64,000 bases of DNA from the NCBI GenBank assembly GCA_033816765.1, contig CM066294.1, forward strand, positions 1,054,001-1,118,000, given 5' to 3'. This document shows, piece after piece, positions 45,027-53,744 of the stretch. The DNA comes from Nothopassalora personata (Eukaryota > Ascomycota > Dothideomycetes > Mycosphaerellales > Mycosphaerellaceae). The stretch's first letter is position 1. Every line of letters begins with the position of its first letter. The translations under genes were made by a program, and so were the position numbers. The notes beneath the pieces were generated by a model, which saw nothing but the letters and a program-made list of their open reading frames with translations, did not search any database and was not told the DNA's origin.

Positions 45027-47111
45027 GATACTTCATGGATTTGCGTTGCGCTGGGGGCAGTCAGCCACGATGCACTATCATGCCGTGAGCTCGCGTGCGA
45101 ACCACGTGGCAATGCCTCAAACACGGCACACTTGCTGCCTTATTGGAACGAACAGTGGCAATGACGGAGCACTGTACTTTTACCAAGGCTTTCCTCCTGT
45201 GTGCCTTAGATGCCACGGCTGTGTGATTCTGTGTAACTAGGAGCAAGAGCGTCATAGCGTGGAGCGAAAGGGATCAAGCAGGATAAGGTGTTATTTGCTA
45301 ATTGGTGTCATGCTAGAATTACCACCTTTCCCACGGTTCCATCGCTGCCCGCATGCGTCTTGCCTCGCTTCGTAGACGCCTTCAACACTATCTCGGGGAG
45401 TCGGGATGGCGGCCACGAGCTCGAGCGAACGAGACCGAGATTTGCAAAGACACGATGGGCATGTTCCTGATTTGGTACAATGGAGTGATGCGGTTGCGTG
45501 GCTGCCACCACTGCCACAAAGTTGTCATTATGTCGGTAAAGCCCCTGCTTCACCACGTGTTGGCCATGTGCAAAAGAAGCATTCACCTGCATTGCGCTAC
45601 GTGCCAATGTTTTGTCGATCTCGCGTTTCAAGCCGGTGCATTATTGCCACCGATTGCAGCAGCCAATTGACTAGAGCTTCGTCCTGAAAGGAACCCGGCT
45701 GAACTGGAAATGGCTTGATGGCTCTCAACCGTGAATCAATTCGACCAAACCATCGGCATAGCACCCTGAATCCCATCAACTTCATCTCCTCATCTACCTT
45801 ACGGTGCTATATCGGCACCGGGGCGATGTGCAATCCTTACACAGAGACTACTGTTGTGTAATGGAAGGTCGAGAGCGATCCGAAGCACAAAGCGCTGGCC
45901 ATGCGAGGATCGACGAGATTGCTGCCAGCCACTTGGCTACCACTTCAGCTGGCCTGCACTTCACTCCTAGGCCCAAGCGACTACATAGGATAGTCCAGGT
46001 GTGCGTTCCAGCGCATTTGGAGGACTGCAGTGCCGGATTTGCTCGGCCCGCTTTGCTCACGGCTGCTCTAGCGCGGGCTCGCTTCCCGCCCCTGCTCGAC
46101 TTCCTGCCTTTCGTGGACTTGTTGCACGACACATTCACAGATTGTCTGGCGATGGTCCAGAATGGGAGATTTTGATATGCACGGCCACCTGGAAGAGATA
46201 AATGTCAGTGTCGTTTCTGGGAACTTGTGGAACGAAAAATTTGTCTCCTGGGCAATGATCGACTTCGCATCCTAGTTCTCCCTGCGGCTAGACTTTCACC
46301 TCTCTTCATGGCAATTATTGACAATCCCCGCGCTAGCATGAACTCCGCTTTATCTTCGACATGGCGCATTCGATGGCCAGCAGGCGAGAAGGCGTGGCAG
46401 TATAGCCGTTAACCCGACTGAATCTCATCAAGATTTTGACTTTTCCGGACGAGCTCGGTGCTGCTCGTGGTGAGGAGTAACGTCCTTTGTCATCTTCCTC
46501 AATGCGCTCACTCGACAGCCAACTGCGACACGGTCCTGAATGTCTTCTATACGCCTTACGAACATCCGGGGTGTGCCAAAGCACCACCCTCAATTGATTG
46601 GGCCCATTCAAGTGGCTGAATCCAACCCCGGGCATACCACGTTCTCTTGGTCCCTTCACTGGCCCTCTTTAGATAGCAGTATCACCTATCAGCTCAGCCT
46701 GCATACAGCCCCATGCCGCGTGCGTACTGTGTTTAAGGTGGGTCAAGGACGCTGTCTATACGTCAAGTCTAACCTTGACAGACATGGTGCAAGACTTCTC
46801 AAAGAAGACCGGATACTACCGGATCATAGCCTTCCCGTCCTCGCTAATCCGACACACCTTTTCTCGTGGGTGCAAGGATTTGGTATGCGCCACGTCCGGA
46901 TGTGTTTATGATGCTGATCTATACCATCATGGGAGTGACGATTGCAGGGAGGGTAGGGGAATATATGAAGATGCAATATTCTCCATCATACCACCAGTAT
47001 CGACACGACACAGCAGCAGGTCAGCGATAATACGAATGAGAATAAAGTGCTGCATTGTTGAGGCGTTCCGAGGTCGATACGGTAGACATCGGAGCCATTA
47101 AACACCAGAAT
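45027..47111. other. Long intergenic stretch, no supported gene
   Basis: 2.1 kb. Several 60-120-codon frames on both strands overlap (45353-45670, 45804-46175 plus; 45848-46138, 46333-46659 minus; 46540-46911 plus), none with a recognisable domain or an obvious splice-joined partner. A lowly conserved gene with introns or a non-coding RNA cannot be excluded. Base composition is ordinary and shows no RIP. Confidence 0.5.
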
Positions 47112-47930
47112 ATGCCAGGAGGACTTCATCGAACGATCAATATCGATAGCAGAAACACTGCACAGGTCTTCCAACCACAGATCATTCTTGGAGAAGTTGC
47201 CGGAACCCAGAAACCCACTTCCACTGGCAGACATTCGCCCGGCGGGAAGGACCTGTCAAGCCTCCTCTCTTTACCAGCCGAGATTCGCGGCGCGATCTGG
47301 GAAGCACTGCTGCTCTCGACGGATAGCGACCTCGCGTTAATTTTTGCGTGCCGGCAAATATATATGGAAGCATCGGCAATGCTCTGGCAACGACCAGTCT
47401 CCTTTCACTCGCAAGCCAAGCTCCTTTCCTGGATTTACAGAAGTGCTCAGGCGGATCTAAGACGAGTCAGAACTCTCACTTTGCGGCTTACCGACGTCAA
47501 TCTGGCTTCGCTGATCGATATAAGCCCAGAAAGACGCCATCGATCCAGCGCTTGGGCCCTTTATCAGCAAGATCTCGAAAGACTCAGCGATGCACTTCAA
47601 AATTTACCTGGTTTGGTCGATCTCACCATAATACCGTGTGATCGAAATGGCTCTCAGCTTCTCGACGGGATGTATCTGTCGTTCCTTGACATGATCGCGG
47701 TGCATCTCCCCACGCTCAAGCAACTTACGATCCATGACTGTGAGAGTGTGATGGAAAAGGTGCCGAGCTTGAGGCAGTTGAACAAGGTCCTCTTCGACGA
47801 TAGTCGACGAACGTCCAGCAGTCCTTCCACTATATCCCCAATCAGTCGAGGCAAGAGGCGAGTCGATGTGGTCAAGCATGAGGATCCGATGCAGATCAAG
47901 ATGGAGGTTTGTGAGATGGATCAGATTTGA
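47112..47930 (+). CDS. 2EXR/F-box-like fungal protein, second copy type
   Basis: A 272-aa frame from ATG 47112 (MPGGLHRTINIDSRN); the frame is open 19 codons further upstream. LSSLLSLPAEIRGAIWEALLL is a 2EXR-type F-box-like helix and LIFACRQIYMEASAMLW is the companion block. A leucine-rich middle (LSDALQNLPGLVDLTII, HLPTLKQLTIHDC) follows. The C-terminus is basic then acidic (ISRGKRRVDVVKHEDPMQIKMEV), which includes V-K-H-E, a possible SUMOylation-type site. It shares the family of the gene at 42585-43358 but is not a close copy. The function is unknown. Confidence 0.75.
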   Translation: MPGGLHRTINIDSRNTAQVFQPQIILGEVAGTQKPTSTGRHSPGGKDLSSLLSLPAEIRGAIWEALLLSTDSDLALIFACRQIYMEASAMLWQRPVSFHSQAKLLSWIYRSAQADLRRVRTLTLRLTDVNLASLIDISPERRHRSSAWALYQQDLERLSDALQNLPGLVDLTIIPCDRNGSQLLDGMYLSFLDMIAVHLPTLKQLTIHDCESVMEKVPSLRQLNKVLFDDSRRTSSSPSTISPISRGKRRVDVVKHEDPMQIKMEVCEMDQI

Positions 47931-48102
47931 GTATACCGTGGGCCGAGATTGCTGTCGCTGCTCATCGATATCAAGCTACAAGTGGCAGGGAGATCTTTTC
48001 ACTGCAGCCCGCCTCGGCGTGTCCCTTTGCCCGTACTGTGGGCATTATAGATATATGTCAGTACCATTGCAATATTCCACGATGCTTACACGCATACCAT
48101 CA

Positions 48103-48678
48103 TCACGGTTTCTTCGGCGTACAACAATCGCCGGCCTCAACTTTCCCATCACTCCCCAACCTACATTCACTCGCCTCCACCTCCAACTCATGAAACTCCT
48201 TCGCAGCTCCATCGCAGAACCTCGCCATATGCGTGTCCTTACCCGAAAGACCTTCGGGATTATGCGTCGTCCAGCGGATGTGAGTTTTGTTGTAGACGTT
48301 GCTCCATTCTGGGTGGTGTTTGGTCTTTTTGCATTCTGAGGCTACTTGGTTCATGAAATCCTACCGAAATAATCAGTGAGCCGGTATTGGAGGATGCTGA
48401 AACGAGGAAGAGGGTGTTACCCAAGTCGCCTTAAAAGTCTTGAACTTGAACCCTCGCTCGACGCCTTTGCCGTTGTTGCAGAGCTCCCATTTCCCGTGAT
48501 CGATGAGGGCTGTGGCTTGTTGGACCACGTCTGAGACGTTTTCGCCTTGGGAGATTTCAAAGACGCCGGCTCGGACCATCCTTGCTTGTGATGAAACAAA
48601 GGTTCGGATGGAGGGCTGGAACAGCTGACGCAGACAATGCAGACGTGATGATCGCGCTCCTACTCTTGTACACAACAT
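48103..48678 (-). CDS. Pterin-4a-carbinolamine dehydratase
   Basis: Two exons on the minus strand (48678-48421 and 48360-48103, intron 60 nt) give 171 aa. The first about 33 residues are Arg/Ser-rich (MLCTRVGARSSRLHCLRQLF), probably a mitochondrial targeting peptide; a second ATG (MVRAGVFEIS) would give a cytosolic form. Family marks are GVERGFKFKTFKATWDFMNQVASE (the intron falls exactly between TW and DF), then KKTKHHPEWSNVYNKTHIRWTTHNPEGLSGKD, cited here in parts: HHPEW with the catalytic His pair, NVYN, and TTHNPEGLSGKD. The enzyme dehydrates 4a-hydroxy-tetrahydrobiopterin; in fungi its pterin role is unclear. It is divergent from the GPHR gene with about 430 bp between starts. Confidence 0.9.
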
Positions 48679-49109
48679 CTTGCTTGAGCTTGCAGCTTCT
48701 GCGTACTCCGCGCTGATCAAGGGCCCGGGATGTTGTGGGAGTAAGTGGACGAGGTCATTAGGTACATCGCGGCCTGCCTTGATGCATTGTTGAACACGAT
48801 CGTACTGTACAGAGAAACTGTGCTTATGAAATGGTACAATTGACAGGTCGATTTTAACCACTTGACCATCAAACAATGTTTCATGGAAACGACAATCACG
48901 TGATCTTAACCTCGGCTATTAGCGTCGTTTCGTGGCAGGGAATACATGCCCATTCAACCGTCACAACGGGCACCTCTCTGATCGACCGTTGTCCCATCTA
49001 TTGCAAGCCAACTCTCCGCCGCCAATGCAATGCTCAATGTTGCCGCAAACAACACTCTTCAGCGCAACGCGACCACATACCTTACGACCGAGGACTCCCG
49101 TTAGTCCTG

Positions 49110-50753
49110 ATGTTGCCCACAGACGATTGCGATGATTGCACGCCAGCCTACATGAAGCGAAGCCTGGATTCTGTACCACCGTCGACCTTTATCCTTTCGT
49201 CAATACCGCTGGCCCTGACATGGATTGCCGTCGTTGTGATCGCGCAGCGGAGACTTTTCCCGATCCTATCAAGCGAGCATGAGAGGAAAGGTCGGCAGGA
49301 AGAACTGCCGGTGTTCAATAAGAACGTGTTTAGACCTTCGAGCTATAATCTACATGGCTACCTTGGAAAGCTCTCCGCGCAGAAGCTGGCGTCTTGGGTC
49401 TTCTCAGCAAGTATCGGACTGTCCGCTGTGTTAGTGGAGCTACTGCTTTGTGAGATCTCAGATGTGCTCAGCCCAGCAGCAAGAGGGTTGGCTTTGAGGA
49501 TAACGCTCAGCTTGTTGTTGATCTTGAGCATTGTGGTCACGCCAGCTTTGGAGATACATGGCATCGTAAAGGCAGTACTTGGGTCACCATCAGATACTAC
49601 TTCGACGCGCAGGACGCGGCCGAAGCTGCGACTTGGGTTGGAAGCTGCGATCTTTGCTAGCTGGATGCTCGTCTTTTGGTATCTACCGCAGGCCTCTGTC
49701 TTGCGGAGCTCGTTACATGAAAGTAACCGAGGACAGTCTAAGAGCGACCATGTCTTCACGGAAGCTTGTTTGGAGAGGATTGGCATCATTGGCATATCGC
49801 TCATGGCATCGTTGTCTGGCTTTGCAGCGGTATCATCACTTTGGCAGACTTTCGGGATTCGGCAGAAGCATGTGAAGGAGAGCGATGTGTCCCGCAAGGC
49901 GGCAGGCTTAGCTGCAACTGAAGAAATGCTGGCTGCAAAGCAAAGCAGACTTCGAGCGCATGAACGAAAGATGTCCGAAGGCGTCGCGCTATCTGAGCAA
50001 AAAGGCTTTGTTGGACGCATGGTTGATTCGGTGAAAGGTTCGAAGGAGACGCAGGAGCTCAAGGCGTTGCAGATGGAAGTGTCTGGGCTGGAAACGATGA
50101 AGTTCACACTGTCAAACTCGCTGTCGCATCTGCGGTCTCGCCACGAGGAGCAGGAACGATCGAAGACCAATTCTGGACGCCTACTCAACATCGCCAACAT
50201 GATCTTCGCCGTATACTGCGCGTATCGCATCTTCGCGACGTCTCTGTCATCGTTGCGAAGGTGGTGGAACCCATCACATTCATTCGCCACGAGCGATCCC
50301 ATCAACAATGTGCTTGCGCTTCTGACGACCCACTGGGACAGGAACCTTGACCGCGATGCTTGGTCGCGGCAGATCAGCTTCTTGCTATCAGGGGTCATGC
50401 TTCTGGCCTCATTCAACGCAGTCCTGCAGACTTTCCGGTTGTTCGCCAGGTTTGCTCCTGGTCTGCTACAACATGCGCAGACAAGTCTGCCGCTCATCAT
50501 CTCGCAGATTGCAGGGACGTACGTGATCAGCTCCGCGTTGTTGCTGAGAAGCAACTTGCCACCAGAAGTGAGCAGTGTCATCTCAGAAGCACTTGGCGCG
50601 CCACTTGAAGGACGCTTTGTGGAAGCGTGGTTCGAAAGCTGGTTCTTGGTCGCGGTTGGTCTTACGGCCACGGGTATCTTGGTTGGGAGGAAGGTCGGGG
50701 GTCATGATGATGATTGGGATGATGATGGCATTGTGATGGGTAAACGAAGCTAA
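49110..50753 (+). CDS. Golgi pH regulator (GPHR) homologue, multi-pass membrane protein
   Basis: A single exon; ATG 49110 (MLPTDDCDDCTPAYM) gives 547 aa, near the usual length. The frame is open back to 48876, but those 78 residues are Cys/His-rich and unlike a membrane-protein start. Hydrophobic segments include FILSSIPLALTWIAVVVIA, WVFSASIGLSAVLVELLL, ITLSLLLILSIVVTPAL, AIFASWMLVFWYL and, after a long charged coiled-coil loop (residues about 245-360), IANMIFAVYCAYRIF, ISFLLSGVMLLASFNAV and LPLIISQIAGTYVISSALLL. IGISLMASLSGFAAVSSLW is the conserved GPHR block before the loop. GPHR-type proteins are anion channels of the Golgi or relatives of plant GTG proteins. The C-terminus ends in an Asp-rich tail. 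Confidence 0.85.
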   Translation: MLPTDDCDDCTPAYMKRSLDSVPPSTFILSSIPLALTWIAVVVIAQRRLFPILSSEHERKGRQEELPVFNKNVFRPSSYNLHGYLGKLSAQKLASWVFSASIGLSAVLVELLLCEISDVLSPAARGLALRITLSLLLILSIVVTPALEIHGIVKAVLGSPSDTTSTRRTRPKLRLGLEAAIFASWMLVFWYLPQASVLRSSLHESNRGQSKSDHVFTEACLERIGIIGISLMASLSGFAAVSSLWQTFGIRQKHVKESDVSRKAAGLAATEEMLAAKQSRLRAHERKMSEGVALSEQKGFVGRMVDSVKGSKETQELKALQMEVSGLETMKFTLSNSLSHLRSRHEEQERSKTNSGRLLNIANMIFAVYCAYRIFATSLSSLRRWWNPSHSFATSDPINNVLALLTTHWDRNLDRDAWSRQISFLLSGVMLLASFNAVLQTFRLFARFAPGLLQHAQTSLPLIISQIAGTYVISSALLLRSNLPPEVSSVISEALGAPLEGRFVEAWFESWFLVAVGLTATGILVGRKVGGHDDDWDDDGIVMGKRS

Positions 50754-50794
50754 TGCGTAACGAATGCTTCAATACCGATGACCGCCCCATGCTT

Positions 50795-51097
50795 TCAGCA
50801 GTGCTCAAGACGAAGTGATGAGGCGAGCTGCACCTCCCCTTTCAACCTGAAACACGCCACATGCTCGCCAAGGATCCCAAACTCGAACCGCGCGGGAGTC
50901 ACAATGTCAACAACACCACAACAACCCATCTGCGCCTGACTGCAGCCTTGCACGACAATCGCCTCCTTGGTGACCTGGTAGTTGAGGTTCTGACGTGCTT
51001 GAAAGTCGGCTGGGAATCGGGTCTGCGGCACGAGAGTTGCATCGACTAAGCCCACACAAAGCACCATGGCTGAGAGGCAGAATACTGTGCTTGCCAT
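50795..51097 (-). CDS. Small secreted cysteine-containing protein
   Basis: A 100-aa frame with a clear signal peptide, MASTVFCLSAMVLCVGLVDA, with cleavage expected near residue 20. The mature part of about 80 residues has five Cys, including the pattern QGCSQAQMGCCGVV and a terminal Cys. This resembles small secreted proteins or hydrophobin-like scraps but does not fit the eight-Cys hydrophobin pattern. No family is recognised. A TATA box lies 42-48 bp before the start. Its stop is 41 bp from the GPHR stop, tail to tail, so the transcripts probably overlap. Confidence 0.65.
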   Translation of the reverse strand: MASTVFCLSAMVLCVGLVDATLVPQTRFPADFQARQNLNYQVTKEAIVVQGCSQAQMGCCGVVDIVTPARFEFGILGEHVACFRLKGEVQLASSLRLEHC

Positions 51098-51138
51098 TGC
51101 ACGTGCTGTGCCGGCTGATCACAGCGGAATGCACTTTA

Positions 51139-51145
51139 CTTTATA
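51139..51145 (-). promoter_or_regulatory. TATA box of the small secreted protein gene
   Basis: The minus strand reads TATAAAG, 42-48 bp before the ATG at 51097. A good consensus at a sensible distance fits an inducible, strongly regulated gene. Confidence 0.5.
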
Positions 51146-51542
51146 GCAGGGTTCGGTTGTTTCGGCAGCTATCGTGTGCAAACGCTGGCGATGTGTCAAG
51201 CGCGCACTTCGCCCCTGCATCACTACACCTTGTGTTCATCCGTTACACCCGCGCAGCCCGCAATAGAGCACTCGCTTTACACACAGTTATGTCAAAAGCC
51301 AGGCTCATGGCGGCAGATGAAATTGGAGTACGGGGCAAAGCCGCTGGCCGTTCTTCATTTCATGTTTCGAGCTGTGAACATACTGTTGCAGGTAGTAGCA
51401 TGAAGCGGAAAGAGCAATGTTCTTGGATGCCAAGCGTGATCGTTGAAAGTCATCACCGTACGAAGAACTGCCATCTCTGTTTGGACGGAGACAGGGTCTG
51501 CACATTTGCTGCTGCCAATTTCCATGATTCTGATGGTCCTCA

Positions 51543-51644
51543 TCGACGTTTAATCAAGACCTCGTGGCGGCGCTCCGCAAGCAGATACTTCGTGGCTGCT
51601 AGCCCCGAAGAGTCGGCACCGATGACAGCCACGTGAAGGGGCAT
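51543..51644 (-). pseudogene. N-terminal fragment of a flavin-containing monooxygenase
   Basis: The minus strand from ATG 51644 reads MPLHVAVIGADSSGLAATKYLLAE, the FAD-binding start of FMO/Baeyer-Villiger-type enzymes (usual form GAGSSG; here GADSSG), then RRHEVLIKRR and a stop. Nothing of the remaining 450 or so residues was found downstream. The rest was deleted, or this is a leftover of a duplication. Confidence 0.6.
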
Positions 51645-52000
51645 GATGACAAGCTTCTCTTGTGTAGATACAGGTGTGATAAGCAGTACAGTACTGGTTT
51701 GCTGAAGCAAGACCGGATTGGAACGAATGGAAGTATTGTGGTTGTGGGATGGGCGCACTGTGAATGTGATTTCTTGAAGGATGCCGGAAGTTCTCTGGAT
51801 AGAATTTTCTTATACTTTGTATGTCCGAGAGTATGTGGTCAACAGAGCAGTCTTATCCAGAGAGATATACAAGGCAGGGTTCGACCAGTAGCGCCGACGA
51901 CATGTCTGTCAAGTGAGACATAGCGAGCACGTTGGAGTGCATCTCTGAACCTCCATTCAGACTTTGTGGTGCTCCTTGTACCGTGCATAAACTTGCCCAG
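51645..52000. other. Intergenic, no gene seen
   Basis: 356 bp, holding the start side of the FMO fragment and the 3' end of the acetyltransferase gene. Overlapping short frames only. Confidence 0.5.
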
Positions 52001-52558
52001 TCAGCGAGGGCTCACGAAACACAACGCATCTATCTTCTCCTTCCTCCCCTCGCCATACAAATAATCCTCAGTCCCGAAATACTCCCACCCCAAACGCCGA
52101 TACAACCTTTCCGCCCCACGATCCTTCTCCAGCACAAACAAGACAAGTCTCTGCTGCCGTTGCTCAATCCACTCTGTCGCAGCTTCGATCAGCTTGGCAG
52201 CAGTTCCCGAGCCTCTATGATTAGGATCAACAAAGAGCCTCTCCAAGACTGCGACTGGAGTCTCGGGATGCAGCGTTCGCCACAGCTTGACGGCGATGTC
52301 GGAGTCGTCCGCTCGGCCTACAGCCACATGGCCGATGACTTTGCCATTGGACTCTGCTACGAAGGCTTGCTCGAGAGCTGCGAAGTCGAGGAATGGCAGG
52401 GCATTGGCTACGCCTTGGACGGGATATTGGTCGAGGGCGTGGACACGCTTGAGCACTTCTATGCAAGTGTCGAGGTCCTCTGGGTTTCGTGGTCTGACGC
52501 TGATGATATCTGTCTTGTCAGTCGTGTCTGGAGACATGATGTCTTTATGATGGATCAT
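52001..52558 (-). CDS. GNAT-family N-acetyltransferase
   Basis: A single-exon 185-aa frame; the first ATG is at 52558 and the second (MSPDTTDKTD, 52537) is equally possible. The GNAT fold is visible: VRPRNPEDLDTCIEVLKRV (strand 1, helix 1), AFVAESNGKVIGHVAVGR (strands 2-4), VLERLFVDPNHRGSGTAAKLI (motif A with R-G-S-G-T-A for acetyl-CoA phosphate) and VLFVLEKDRGAERLYRRLGWEYFG (motif B, Tyr general acid). It transfers acetyl from acetyl-CoA to an amine, probably a small molecule; the substrate is unknown. Confidence 0.88.
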   Translation of the reverse strand: MIHHKDIMSPDTTDKTDIISVRPRNPEDLDTCIEVLKRVHALDQYPVQGVANALPFLDFAALEQAFVAESNGKVIGHVAVGRADDSDIAVKLWRTLHPETPVAVLERLFVDPNHRGSGTAAKLIEAATEWIEQRQQRLVLFVLEKDRGAERLYRRLGWEYFGTEDYLYGEGRKEKIDALCFVSPR

Positions 52559-53744
52559 AGAATGGTGGGCAAATCATTGCTTTCGCGAAAAGGATTTCGA
52601 TAGAACTATCATTGTCAGTGGCGGCCTGAGAGGTACGCAGCTTGCGTATCTGTGCTCATGCCTCCTTTCGCAACCATAGCAAAGTCTCTCAATGGGGCAA
52701 CCATGGATGTAAGAGACGATTGTTCATGAACATCCGGGAGACATGCTTTGATATCATTCAGAGACCAGGACCGCCAGAAGGAGTTCAAGCAGTTGGTACT
52801 CTGGTAGACGTGAAGTGTCTTGCGGGCCTGGTTTCGAGCATCTGGCATGCCTTCCAAGGTGGTCGAAGCACAAATACCCTGCCTTGGAAGGGCGTGATCA
52901 GGAAGCACTCATTCTGGATATAGCGACGACGTTGGGTAGGATGGTGTCGTGTGTACGGGTGTTTCATTATTATCGTAGAGTTGGGCAGCGAGCATGGGCG
53001 TCTGGGGCCGAATGACCAATCCCGGGCCAATATTGGGCAGACCTCTTGGCATCCAAGTGTGAGCGAGCGTGTGTCGGCAGCATATGGCCGACGGGTGTAG
53101 CAGACTTGGCAGACTAAGAGTGGATAGGAAGACGTGTAAGATATGGTGGTGGCCTCGATTGATGCCTGGTGAAGAAAGGGAGGGAGAGTCACTGCGAGAC
53201 ACAAGACAACGTCCTCGTCAGACGCGGGACTTGTCACTGTCACAATCTCGACGCCTGCTCGAGCAGGCTGCGTCTGCTTTTTGCCAGCACTTTGCCCATT
53301 GCGCTGGCCGGTCGCGAACAGTCATCAACAACAGTCAACAATTCCATCCTACCCCGACAACAACCTTGGGGCGCGCTTCGTGCTAGACTAGCTGCTTCGC
53401 GTCCACGCTGACCACCGAGCTGGAGCCGTTCAATTAGAGGAGCTATTGGTGCACCTCTTCGTACACTGCTTGCGCTCCGCCGCGCAAGCAGCGACTTGCG
53501 AACCCAGCAGTGTGTGTGCGTCGGTCGCAACGACGGCCCACTCGTGCAGCCATTTGCAGCAGCAGACTCTCCTCGAAAGTATTACTTCTAATACTCCACA
53601 CTCGGTTTGTCGCGCGTGCTGTCATCTGCTGGAGCAAGCAAGCGCTAAAGTGCGCGCTGGAACGCTGGCGGCCTTCATATTGGGTCGCTGCACGCAAGAC
53701 TGACAGAGTCTCGTCGTCGCTGGTTCTAAGAAGAGGGGACTTCG
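52559..53744. other. Long upstream region of YAK1, no supported gene
   Basis: 1.19 kb. Frames at 52642-52923, 52785-53243 minus and 53510-54025 overlap one another and the YAK1 start and lack domains. The stretch probably contains the promoter, a long 5' UTR and possibly upstream ORFs for YAK1, as is usual for DYRK kinases in filamentous fungi. Confidence 0.5.

Noticed and set aside
45804..46175. Overlapping plus (45804-46175) and minus (45848-46138) frames in the 2-kb gap
   Set aside because: Mutual shadows in GC-rich DNA; neither has a recognisable domain.
48876..49109. N-terminal 78 residues in front of the GPHR start
   Set aside because: Cys/His-rich, unlike a membrane-protein N-terminus, and overlaps the shared promoter with the dehydratase gene.
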